A DNA stretch of 5,415 nt from an uncultured Chloroflexota bacterium (GTDB lineage: Bacteria; Chloroflexota; Dehalococcoidia; UBA2247; RBG-13-53-26): NCBI GenBank assembly GCA_937860285.1, contig CALMBS010000384.1:1-5415 (forward strand), in the 5' to 3' direction. Below, in pieces: positions 1 to 4,762 of the stretch (its first letter is position 1; the number at the start of each line of letters is the position of its first letter). The notes under the pieces were generated by a model. The model was not told the origin of the DNA, searched no databases, and was given only the letters and a program-made list of their open reading frames with translations. Both the position numbers and the translations under genes were made by a program.

Positions 1-651
1 GATGCCCTTGGCGGCGAAGAGGTCCTTGACCGACACCGGCGTCACCAGCAGGGCCTGGATGGTGCGGCGCTCGATCTCCTCGGTGATGAGGGTGGCCATG
101 CCGAAGGTCTCGAAGACGATCAGGAAGACGGCGAAGAGGGGGCGCATGCGGTCCCGGACCGGGATCTGCTGCCCCGTCATGTCCGGCCCGGGCATCACCT
201 GCATGGCGAACTCCACTGTCAGGGGCTGGCCCGTCTGCGCGTACACCATCTCTCTCAGCAGGGACGAAAGCGCCTCTCCGTACTCCTCGGGGGCGTCCGA
301 GGCCAGGTACAGGTCTATCCGGGGCTTCTCCCCCGCGGCCAGCTTCTGGGCCAGGTCCGCGGGCAGGACGATGCCGTACGCATAGTCGTGCGCGGCCACC
401 CCGTCCTTGAGCTCATCCTCGGACTGGACCACGTGGACCTCCAGTCCCTGCTGCTGGATCTCCTCGGCTGTGGGAGAGAGGCCCGGCGCGTAGACGCCGA
501 TGTCGATGGTCTCATTCACCGAGCCCGGCATGACGAAGTAGAGCCCGATGTAGACCAGCAGGGCCAGCGGCGTCATCAGCGCGAAGAAGCGGTTGCGGAA
601 GAACAGGGTGAAGTCCTTGGCCACCAGGGCCCGGATGCCGGCCAGGTTCAT
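1..651 (-). CDS. ABC-2 type transporter permease, NatB/YhaP-like (3' end missing)
   Basis: This is the membrane subunit of an ABC exporter. It was read by translating the minus strand from the ATG at 651; the first 217 codons lie in the window and the C-terminal half is cut off at the left edge. Residues 11-20 are a short basic/aromatic N-terminal stretch and about 22-41 a membrane helix (ALMTPLALLVYIGLYFVM). Residues about 42-168 are hydrophilic and probably extracytoplasmic. About 169-189 is a second helix, followed by EEIERRTIQALLVTPVS, the cytoplasmic coupling stretch typical of ABC-2 permeases with a large loop after helix 1. The start overlaps the ATPase stop as ATGA (651-648), so the two are probably translationally coupled; GGGGG lies 8 nt upstream and AAGGA abuts the ATG. 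The substrate cannot be told from sequence. Families of this type export drugs, sodium ions or lipids (family knowledge). Confidence 0.9.
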   Translation of the reverse strand, partial: MNLAGIRALVAKDFTLFFRNRFFALMTPLALLVYIGLYFVMPGSVNETIDIGVYAPGLSPTAEEIQQQGLEVHVVQSEDELKDGVAAHDYAYGIVLPADLAQKLAAGEKPRIDLYLASDAPEEYGEALSSLLREMVYAQTGQPLTVEFAMQVMPGPDMTGQQIPVRDRMRPLFAVFLIVFETFGMATLITEEIERRTIQALLVTPVSVKDLFAAKGI

Positions 652-1514
652 TCCTTGAGCCCCCGCCCGGTGATCTGGATGAAGATGTCCTCCAGCGTGG
701 CCTCCTCACTGTGAATGGTGACCACCTTCTCCCCGGCAAAGAGCTTCTGCACCAGCTCCGGCGTCTGGGGCGTGTCCAGCGCCAGCTCCCGGTCCTGCAG
801 CTCCCCGGCCGGGGTCCGGACCTTGGCCTTGAGGGCCCGCTTGCCGTACTGCTGCTTCAGGTTGAGAGGGGTGTCCAGGGCCACGATCTTCCCGCCGTTC
901 ATGAAGGCCACCCGGTCGGAGAGCTGGTCCGCCTCCATCATGTCGTGCGTGGTGAGGAACACCGTGGCCCCCCGGGCGCGCTCCTCCAGGATGATGGCGC
1001 AGATGGCCTCCGAAGAAGCCGGGTCCAGCCCGGCCGTGGGCTCGTCCAGGAAGAGTATCCGGGGCCGGTTGACCAGGGCCCGGGCCACCATCAGCCGCTG
1101 CTTCATGCCCTTGGAGTACCCTTCCACCCGGTCCTTCTCCCGGCCGGCCAGCCCCACCCTCTTGAGCAGCGCCGGGCCGTCAAAGCCGCTGATGCCGAAG
1201 AGGCGGGCGAAGAGCTGCAGGTTCTCCAGGGCGCTCATCTGCTCGTAGAGGTTGGTCTGCTCGAAGCAGACCCCGATCTCCCCGCGGATCCTCCCGGCAT
1301 CGCGGGCCACGTCCATTCCCAGGACGTGCGCCCGGCCGCCCTTTGGCTTGAGCTGGCCGGTAAGCATCTTGACGGTGGTGGTCTTGCCCGCGCCGTTCGG
1401 CCCCAGGAAGCCCAGGATCTCGCCCTCCCCCACCTTGAAGCTGATGTGGTCCACGGCCACCAGCTCCCCGTAGGAGTAGACCAGCTCTTCTACCACAATC
1501 GCGTCTCTGGCCAT
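648..1514 (-). CDS. ABC transporter ATP-binding protein, DrrA/NatA (CcmA) type
   Basis: This is the cytoplasmic ATPase of the exporter whose permease follows with an ATGA overlap. All nucleotide-binding motifs are present in the 288-residue protein. They are the A-loop aromatic in YSYGE (Y15), Walker A GPNGAGKTT (38-46), Q-loop FEQ (Q86), signature YSKGMKQR (133-140), Walker B ILFLDEP (153-159, D157/E158), D-loop AGLDP (161-165) and the switch histidine H190. The tail after about 215 ends in ATLEDIFIQITGRG, usual for DrrA/CcmA-type ATPases. The ATG at 1514 is chosen because homology begins there and AAAGGGGA sits 4-11 nt upstream. An in-frame extension to 1598 has no homology and would begin upstream of the predicted transcription start. 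The ATPase should be active. The transported substrate is unknown. Confidence 0.96.
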   Translation of the reverse strand: MARDAIVVEELVYSYGELVAVDHISFKVGEGEILGFLGPNGAGKTTTVKMLTGQLKPKGGRAHVLGMDVARDAGRIRGEIGVCFEQTNLYEQMSALENLQLFARLFGISGFDGPALLKRVGLAGREKDRVEGYSKGMKQRLMVARALVNRPRILFLDEPTAGLDPASSEAICAIILEERARGATVFLTTHDMMEADQLSDRVAFMNGGKIVALDTPLNLKQQYGKRALKAKVRTPAGELQDRELALDTPQTPELVQKLFAGEKVVTIHSEEATLEDIFIQITGRGLKE

Positions 1515-1585
1515 TGTGTCCCCTTTCGTTGGCCCCGTGAGTGCTTCAGGGCCCCCGGCACCATCCTGGGCCGCCGTTCGCCGAT

Positions 1586-1614
1586 AGACTAGGAGCATTC
1601 CGGAGGGCTGTCAA
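1586..1614 (-). promoter_or_regulatory. Sigma-70/A-type promoter of the minus-strand ABC operon
   Basis: Reading the minus strand, a consensus -35 TTGACA (1614-1609) is followed by a 17-bp spacer and TAGTCT (1591-1586) as the -10 box, which matches TATAAT at three of six positions, including the key T-A and final T. Transcription would begin near 1579, giving a leader of about 65 nt before the ATG at 1514. The leader contains a short GGCCC/GGGCC inverted repeat (1531-1535 and 1549-1553) just upstream of the ribosome site. The perfect -35 and ideal spacing make this a good call, although it rests on sequence alone. Confidence 0.7.
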
Positions 1615-1637
1615 CAGATGCGGACCGGTGGCCTCAG

Positions 1638-1654
1638 GCGCGGATGCGCCGCGC
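1638..1654. promoter_or_regulatory. GC-rich inverted repeat between the divergent promoters
   Basis: GCGCGG (1638-1643) and CCGCGC (1649-1654) form perfect 6-bp arms around a 5-bp spacer. The dyad lies between the minus-strand promoter (1586-1614) and the plus-strand promoter (1687-1695). From there a bound protein could affect both genes. In DNA this rich in G+C such short dyads arise by chance, so the assignment is weak. Confidence 0.25.
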
Positions 1655-1680
1655 AGGGGCCGGGGCGAACCGCCGGCTCC

Positions 1681-1703
1681 CCGCGGTGCTATAATCACCG
1701 CGG
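1681..1703. promoter_or_regulatory. Operator-like perfect dyad centred on the -10 box
   Basis: CCGCGGTG (1681-1688) and CACCGCGG (1696-1703) are exact inverted copies separated by seven bases, CTATAAT. The centre of symmetry falls inside the TATAAT box of the plus-strand promoter. An 8-bp arm, 7-bp spacer dyad covering the -10 element is the classical layout of a repressor operator that blocks RNA polymerase. With a start site near 1702 almost none of the dyad would be in the transcript, so a DNA site is more likely than an RNA hairpin. No regulator gene is present in the window, so the binding protein is unknown. Confidence 0.6.
1687..1695 (+). promoter_or_regulatory. Extended -10 promoter for the patatin gene
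   Basis: The element reads TGCTATAAT: a perfect TATAAT (1690-1695) preceded by the extended -10 dinucleotide TG one base upstream. No good -35 is seen at 16-18 bp; the 17-bp position reads GAACCG. An extended -10 can compensate for that. The start site would be near 1702, so the transcript would begin almost directly at the ribosome site (1702-1710) of the downstream gene. Confidence 0.65.
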
Positions 1704-1717
1704 AGGGTGAGACTCCC

Positions 1718-2581
1718 TTGACCAGAGCGGCGGATTCCCTGGGTGAGGCCCGGACAGGCTACGCCCTCGGCGGCGGCGGCGCCCGGGGCCTGGCCCACAT
1801 TGGGGTACTGAAGGTCCTGGAGGAGCACGGCCTGCGCCCCGGCGTCATCGCCGGGACCAGCATGGGTTCCGTGATCGGCGCCCTGTACGCCAGCGGGCTC
1901 GGGGCCGGCGACATCGAGCGGGCCCTGCGCCTGGGAGTGGGGCGCCTGGCCCGGCTGACCGACGTGCGGCCGTCCGCCAGCGGGCTGGTGCAGGGGAAGC
2001 GCATTGCGGAGTGGCTCAAGTCCCTGGTGGGGGACCTGACGTTCCCGGACCTGAAGATACCATTTGCCTGCGTGGCGACGGACATCCTGAACGGCCAGGA
2101 GGTGGTCCTGCGCTCCGGCCCGGTGATCACGGCCGTCCGGGCCAGCATCTCCGTTCCGGGCATCTTCACACCGGTCAACGTGCGTGGTCGCTACCTCGTC
2201 GATGGGGGGCTGGTCAACGTGGTGCCGGTCGGCACCTGCCGGGAGATGGGCGCCGAATACGTGGTCGCGGTCAACGTGATGCCCGACCCGGCGCAGACGG
2301 CGCAGGGCACCGAGGAGTATCCCGAAGGCGGGCCGGCGAAGGGGAGTGGTGGGGTCCGTTCGCGGCCGCGGAAGGCCGCCGCCCCGAACATGGTCAGAGT
2401 GCTGGTCCAGTCGGTCAGCATTACCGGCTACCGGGTGGCCATGGACAACCTGCGGGCGGCGGACCTGGCCATCAGCGTCGAAACGGGTGGCATCGGCTTC
2501 TTCCAGTTTGACCGCGAGGCGGAGGCCGTCGAGGCCGGAGAGCAGGCGGCCCGGCGGGCCCTGAAGAAGGCGGGCCTGTAG
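1718..2581 (+). CDS. Patatin-like phospholipase, NTE/RssA type
   Basis: This is a serine hydrolase of the bacterial patatin / neuropathy-target-esterase group, expected to cleave acyl esters of phospholipids or lysophospholipids with a Ser-Asp dyad. In the 287-residue product the oxyanion glycine loop is GGGGARG (18-24), the nucleophile elbow is GTSMG (47-51, Ser49) and the catalytic aspartate is in VDGG (Asp162). ACVATDI (118-124) and SISVPGIF (143-150) are also family-typical. Residues about 190-224 are a Gly/Pro/charged linker. There is no signal peptide or membrane helix, so it is probably cytosolic or peripherally membrane-bound. The start is TTG at 1718, preceded by GGAGGGTGA (1702-1710). 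The frame is open upstream to a GTG at 1541, but that extension crosses the promoter and has no homology. The gene is first in the plus-strand cluster, 51 bp before the PLDc_N gene. Its physiological lipid is unknown. Confidence 0.93.
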   Translation: MTRAADSLGEARTGYALGGGGARGLAHIGVLKVLEEHGLRPGVIAGTSMGSVIGALYASGLGAGDIERALRLGVGRLARLTDVRPSASGLVQGKRIAEWLKSLVGDLTFPDLKIPFACVATDILNGQEVVLRSGPVITAVRASISVPGIFTPVNVRGRYLVDGGLVNVVPVGTCREMGAEYVVAVNVMPDPAQTAQGTEEYPEGGPAKGSGGVRSRPRKAAAPNMVRVLVQSVSITGYRVAMDNLRAADLAISVETGGIGFFQFDREAEAVEAGEQAARRALKKAGL

Positions 2582-2604
2582 GGGCCGGTCCATGCGGACG
2601 GCCC
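2582..2604 (+). other. Stem-loop right after the patatin stop codon
   Basis: GGGCC (2582-2586) pairs with GGCCC (2600-2604), G2587 is bulged, and GTCC (2588-2591) pairs with GGAC (2596-2599) around an ATGC loop. That is nine GC-rich pairs with one bulge. No T-tract follows, so it is not a standard intrinsic terminator. It could instead protect or separate the patatin message from the downstream genes, whose ribosome site begins 11 nt further on. Confidence 0.45.
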
Positions 2605-2632
2605 GCCGGCCTCCAGGAGAGGAGCACTACTG

Positions 2633-2863
2633 ATGGGAGACGAGATCGAGATCAGGGAGGCCTTGCCGTTCCTCATCCCGCTGCTGATTCTGCAGGTGGT
2701 GCTGCTGGTGGTGGCGCTGGTGGACCTGGTGAAGCGGGAGCGGGTCCGGGGAGGGAACAAAGTCATCTGGGGGGTGGTCATCGTGCTGGTCAACATCATC
2801 GGGCCGGTCGTGTACCTGCTGGCCGGCCGTCTGGAGGGCGCCGATAGCGGCGATCAGGACTGA
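2633..2863 (+). CDS. Small PLDc_N-domain membrane protein (YxlE-like)
   Basis: This is a 76-residue protein with two predicted membrane helices, about 10-33 and 43-64, joined by a basic loop (DLVKRERVRGGNK) and ending in an acidic tail. The pattern VIWGVVIVLVNIIGPVVYLL followed by AGR matches the PLDc_N family (phospholipase D nuclease N-terminal segment), whose stand-alone members lack the catalytic HKD motif and are not enzymes. The start is ATG with a strong site, AGGAGAGGAG (2615-2624), 8 nt upstream. An ABC ATPase and a permease follow, as in the yxlE-yxlF-yxlG part of the B. subtilis sigY operon, where YxlE is reported as a negative regulator of sigma-Y activity (established for Bacillus only). 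A role here as regulator or accessory subunit of the exporter is inferred from position. Confidence 0.88.
   Translation: MGDEIEIREALPFLIPLLILQVVLLVVALVDLVKRERVRGGNKVIWGVVIVLVNIIGPVVYLLAGRLEGADSGDQD
2833..2846 (+). promoter_or_regulatory. Shine-Dalgarno plus ATA: candidate true start of the second ATPase
   Basis: GGAGGG (2833-2838) lies 5 nt before an ATA codon (2844-2846), in frame with the ATPase. From ATA the frame reads IAAIRTEGLTKHYGAV into the annotated protein, which is a normal ABC N-terminus including the A-loop tyrosine. Between the upstream in-frame stop (TGA 2730-2732) and the GTG at 2889 there is no ATG, GTG or TTG. The only near-cognate codons close to the homology start are ATA (2844), ATC (2853) and CTG (2868). 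ATA has the best ribosome site. A start here would overlap the PLDc_N gene by 20 nt. Confidence 0.5.
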
Positions 2864-2888
2864 AGGGCTGACCAAGCACTACGGCGCC

Positions 2889-3785
2889 GTGAAGGCCCTG
2901 GACAACCTGAGCCTGGAGGTGCCGGAGAACGTGGTCTTCGGGTTTCTGGGCCCCAACGGGGCCGGCAAGACGACCACGGTCAAGCTGCTGACCGGCTTCG
3001 CCCGGCCCACCGCCGGCCGGGCCTGGGTGGCAGGGGAGGCGGTGGGCGGCGACCGGGGGGGCTTCCGCTCCGTCATAGGCCTGCTGCCCGACGTGCCGGC
3101 TTTCTACGACTGGATGACCGGGCGCGAGTTCCTGCAGATGGTGGGCGAGCTGCACCACCTGCCGCGCCCCGAGATCAATCGGCGGGCCGAAGAGCTGCTG
3201 GAGACGGTGGAGCTGGGGAAGTCCGGCGGCCGCCGCATCGGGGGCTACTCCCGCGGCATGCGGCAGCGCCTGGGCATCGCCCAGGCCCTGGTCAACCGTC
3301 CCCGGGTGCTCTTCATGGATGAGCCGACCTCGGCCCTCGACCCCATGGGCCGCCGCGAGGTGCTGTCCCTCATCATGCGGCTGCGGGAAAGCGCCACCGT
3401 GTTCATGTCCACCCACATACTCTCCGACGTGGAGCGGGTGTGCGACATGGTGGGCATCGTGGACAAGGGCACCCTGATCACTGTCTCCTCGGTGGATGAC
3501 CTGCGCCGGAAGTTCACCGGCTCCGTCTTCGAGATGGAGTTCATGGAGGACCCCGGCCCGTTCCGGGAGGCACTGGCCCGGGTACCGTGGCTGGCCCAGC
3601 CGGAGATCGTGCTGCATGGCGCCGCCCGGGTCCTGCGCGTGAAGGCGGTGGATGTGGACCGGGCCCGGAAGGAGCTGCCCCGTATGATTGGCGAGAGCGG
3701 CCTGACGCTCACCCGCTACGAGCTGGTCCTGCCCAGCATCGAGGACATCTTCGTGGACATCCTGACCAGGGGCGAGACCATATGA
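2889..3785 (+). CDS. ABC transporter ATP-binding protein (YxlF-like)
   Basis: The coordinates use the first standard start, GTG at 2889, but homology extends at least 12 codons upstream to about 2853, so translation probably begins at 2844 (see the separate entry). Numbered from the GTG, Walker A is GPNGAGKTT (21-29), signature YSRGMRQR (120-127), Walker B VLFMDEP (140-146, D144/E145), D-loop SALDP (148-152) and switch histidine H176. The Q-loop position reads LLPDVPAFYDWMTG, with Asp68 where glutamine is usual; acidic residues occur here in related ABC-2 ATPases. The C-terminal part (about 200-298) ends in SIEDIFVDILTRG, typical of this group. GTG 2889 has no ribosome site and would drop the A-loop tyrosine in HYG, so that short form would bind ATP poorly. 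The protein powers the permease encoded downstream. Its substrate is unknown. Confidence 0.93.
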   Translation: MKALDNLSLEVPENVVFGFLGPNGAGKTTTVKLLTGFARPTAGRAWVAGEAVGGDRGGFRSVIGLLPDVPAFYDWMTGREFLQMVGELHHLPRPEINRRAEELLETVELGKSGGRRIGGYSRGMRQRLGIAQALVNRPRVLFMDEPTSALDPMGRREVLSLIMRLRESATVFMSTHILSDVERVCDMVGIVDKGTLITVSSVDDLRRKFTGSVFEMEFMEDPGPFREALARVPWLAQPEIVLHGAARVLRVKAVDVDRARKELPRMIGESGLTLTRYELVLPSIEDIFVDILTRGETI

Positions 3786-3811
3786 TGCCTCATCGTGTGA
3801 GGCTCAGATGA
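3782..3811 (+). CDS. Possible coupling mini-ORF 1 (9 codons)
   Basis: ATG at 3782 overlaps the TGA of the ATPase as ATGA and encodes MMPHRVRLR before TGA at 3809-3811. It has no evident ribosome site of its own, so it would rely on ribosomes ending the ATPase. Its stop overlaps the ATG of the next mini-ORF, again as ATGA. Whether a peptide is made, or whether the frame only passes ribosomes along, cannot be told. It is too short for codon statistics. Confidence 0.35.
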   Translation: MMPHRVRLR

Positions 3812-3819
3812 TGCCTCAT
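3782..3819 (+). repeat. 12-bp direct repeat ATGATGCCTCAT, 26-bp period
   Basis: Two exact copies lie at 3782-3793 and 3808-3819, between the second ATPase and its permease. The first copy overlaps the ATPase stop codon. Between them TGAGGC (3798-3803) is the reverse complement of GCCTCA in either copy (3787-3792 or 3813-3818), so two mutually exclusive hairpins are possible. The pattern suggests a small local duplication of the junction. Confidence 0.75.
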
Positions 3820-3840
3820 AACGCCTGGGGGGCTGCATGA
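3808..3840 (+). CDS. Possible coupling mini-ORF 2 (10 codons)
   Basis: ATG at 3808 overlaps the stop of mini-ORF 1 (ATGA) and encodes MMPHNAWGAA. Its TGA at 3838-3840 overlaps the permease ATG at 3837 as ATGA. The first four residues equal those of mini-ORF 1 because both begin in the 12-bp repeat. The frame contains the G-run (3827-3832) that is the only ribosome-site-like sequence for the permease. It is a candidate coupling device with low certainty as a real peptide gene. Confidence 0.35.
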   Translation: MMPHNAWGAA

Positions 3841-4592
3841 GGGGGCTCTGGCCGCTCCTCAAGAAGGAGGTCCGGGAGCAGTGGCGGACCTACCGGCTGC
3901 TCATCGTGGGGAGCCTCTTCCTGATGTTCGGCATCACCACCCCGCTCACGCTCAAGTACCTGCCCCAGATACTGGAGAGCGCCGGCGAAGGGATGACCAT
4001 AGAGGTGCCGCCCCCCACGGCGGCCCAGTCCCTGGCCGAGTACGCGGGGACCATCGCCCAGGTGGGCGTCCTGGTGGTGGTGCTGGTGGGAATGGGGTGC
4101 GTGGCCAACGAGCTGCGGAGCGGCACTGCGGTGATGACCCTGAGCAAGCCGGTGGGGCGGGGCGCCTTCGTGGGCGCCAAGCTCATGGCCATGAGCCTCA
4201 CGTTCCTGGTGTCCATGGCGGTGGCCTCCGCGTTCTGCTTTGCCTACACGGTGTGGCTCATCGAGGACGCGGGCGTCATGGCCTTCGTGGAGCTGAACCT
4301 CCTGCTGGGGCTGTTCCTGGTCTTCTGCCTGGCGGTGACCCTGCTGCTGTCCAGCCTGTTCAAGAGCTCGCTGGCCGCCGGCGGCATAGCCCTGTCCGTG
4401 CTCCTGGGGCAGGCGCTCCTGGGAGCCGTGCCCTACATCGGCCACTTCATGCCGAACAAGATCCTGGGCTGGGGCAACAGCCTGCTCACCGGGGGTGGTG
4501 AGAGCTACTGGGGGGCGCTGGCGGTGACGGTGGCGGCCATTGGGCTCTGCACCTTTGCGGCCCAGCGTTCGCTGAAGCTGCGGGACCTCTGA
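3837..4592 (+). CDS. ABC-2 type transporter permease (YxlG-like)
   Basis: This 251-residue integral membrane protein has about six predicted helices, at roughly 20-40, 73-92, 118-140, 150-173, 178-200 and 226-243. Between helices 2 and 3 it has NELRSGTAVMTLSKPVGRGAF (residues 91-111), followed by VGAKL, the cytoplasmic coupling stretch of ABC-2 permeases. A polar loop (about 43-70) follows helix 1. The start is ATG with only a G-run (3827-3832) upstream, so efficient translation may depend on coupling through the ATGA-linked mini-ORFs. It pairs with the upstream ATPase to form the exporter, and its place after PLDc_N and ATPase genes matches YxlG. Its C-terminus is complete, ending at TGA 4590-4592. 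The cargo is not predictable. Confidence 0.93.
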   Translation: MRGLWPLLKKEVREQWRTYRLLIVGSLFLMFGITTPLTLKYLPQILESAGEGMTIEVPPPTAAQSLAEYAGTIAQVGVLVVVLVGMGCVANELRSGTAVMTLSKPVGRGAFVGAKLMAMSLTFLVSMAVASAFCFAYTVWLIEDAGVMAFVELNLLLGLFLVFCLAVTLLLSSLFKSSLAAGGIALSVLLGQALLGAVPYIGHFMPNKILGWGNSLLTGGGESYWGALAVTVAAIGLCTFAAQRSLKLRDL

Positions 4593-4628
4593 TCCCCGCC
4601 GCGCAGACGCGCCGTCCCCGGCCGGCAT

Positions 4629-4658
4629 TTTACACTGCCGCCAATCCCCTGTTATAAT
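4629..4658 (+). promoter_or_regulatory. Strong sigma-70/A-type promoter upstream of lspA
   Basis: A -35 box TTTACA (4629-4634, one mismatch from TTGACA), an 18-bp spacer and a perfect -10 TATAAT (4653-4658) with an extended -10 TG (4650-4651) are present. The start should be around 4664-4666, giving a leader of about 98 nt before the ATG at 4763. This is the best-matching promoter in the window and indicates that lspA is transcribed separately from the ABC cluster ending at 4592. Confidence 0.8.
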
Positions 4659-4673
4659 CGTAGATGCAGAGGG

Positions 4674-4706
4674 CGCACGCCGAGGCCGGCCCGGTCAGCC
4701 GGTGCG
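4674..4706 (+). other. Stem-loop in the lspA leader
   Basis: CGCAC (4674-4678) can pair with GTGCG (4702-4706), enclosing a CGGC (4687-4690) / GCCG (4698-4701) inner stem around a CCGGTCA loop, with unpaired GCCGAGGC on the 5' side. It lies just after the predicted transcription start. The consensus riboswitch and T-box motifs I know (for example the T-box AGGGTGGNACCGCG) are not seen, so no regulatory class is assigned. Confidence 0.35.
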
Positions 4707-4713
4707 AGGCAAT

Positions 4714-4758
4714 ATGGATCTGCTATCAGCCAACCGGGGGATGGAAAGCAGGGGATAG
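4714..4758 (+). CDS. Possible 14-codon leader ORF before lspA
   Basis: ATG at 4714, with GAGG 5 nt upstream (4706-4709), encodes MDLLSANRGMESRG and stops at TAG 4756-4758, four bases before the lspA ATG. The last codons contain the lspA ribosome site (AGGGGA 4750-4755), so a ribosome on this frame would cover and then be released next to the lspA start. It could couple or tune lspA translation, or be a chance ORF. The peptide matches nothing I recognise. Confidence 0.3.
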   Translation: MDLLSANRGMESRG

Positions 4759-4762
4759 GCGG

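Noticed and set aside
711..1592. Long plus-strand open frame of 293 codons opposite the first ATPase
   Set aside because: It is the antisense shadow of a high-GC ATPase gene with all motifs on the minus strand. The translated product is low-complexity, rich in His, Gly, Leu and Gln, with no family features.
1541..1717. Upstream extension of the patatin frame from GTG 1541
   Set aside because: It adds 59 residues with no homology, runs across the extended -10 promoter and the dyad, and has no ribosome site comparable with GGAGGGTGA before TTG 1718.
1634..2593. Minus-strand open frame of 319 codons opposite the patatin gene
   Set aside because: It mirrors a gene with clear catalytic motifs on the plus strand, and its product is rich in Arg, His, Gln and Pro, as antisense high-GC frames usually are.
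2796..3617. Minus-strand open frame of 273 codons opposite the second ATPase
   Set aside because: It is the shadow of the ATPase, with no recognisable domain, and it crosses the boundary of two plus-strand genes.
3816..4628. Minus-strand open frame of 270 codons opposite the second permease
   Set aside because: The composition is dominated by His, Gln, Gly and Glu from antisense Leu/Val/Ala codons. The plus-strand frame has membrane helices and ABC-2 motifs.
4593..4631. Possible intrinsic terminator after the second permease
   Set aside because: Only weak 4-bp stems (GCGC/GCGC at 4601-4612, GCCG/CGGC at 4611-4622) precede the short ATTTT at 4627-4631, and those T bases overlap the -35 region of the lspA promoter. 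This is not enough for a terminator call.
4659..4762. Riboswitch or T-box in the lspA leader
   Set aside because: The leader has one plausible stem-loop, but I could not find consensus elements of the classes I know (T-box, cyclic-di-GMP, cobalamin, fluoride, SAM). A covariance-model search would decide.
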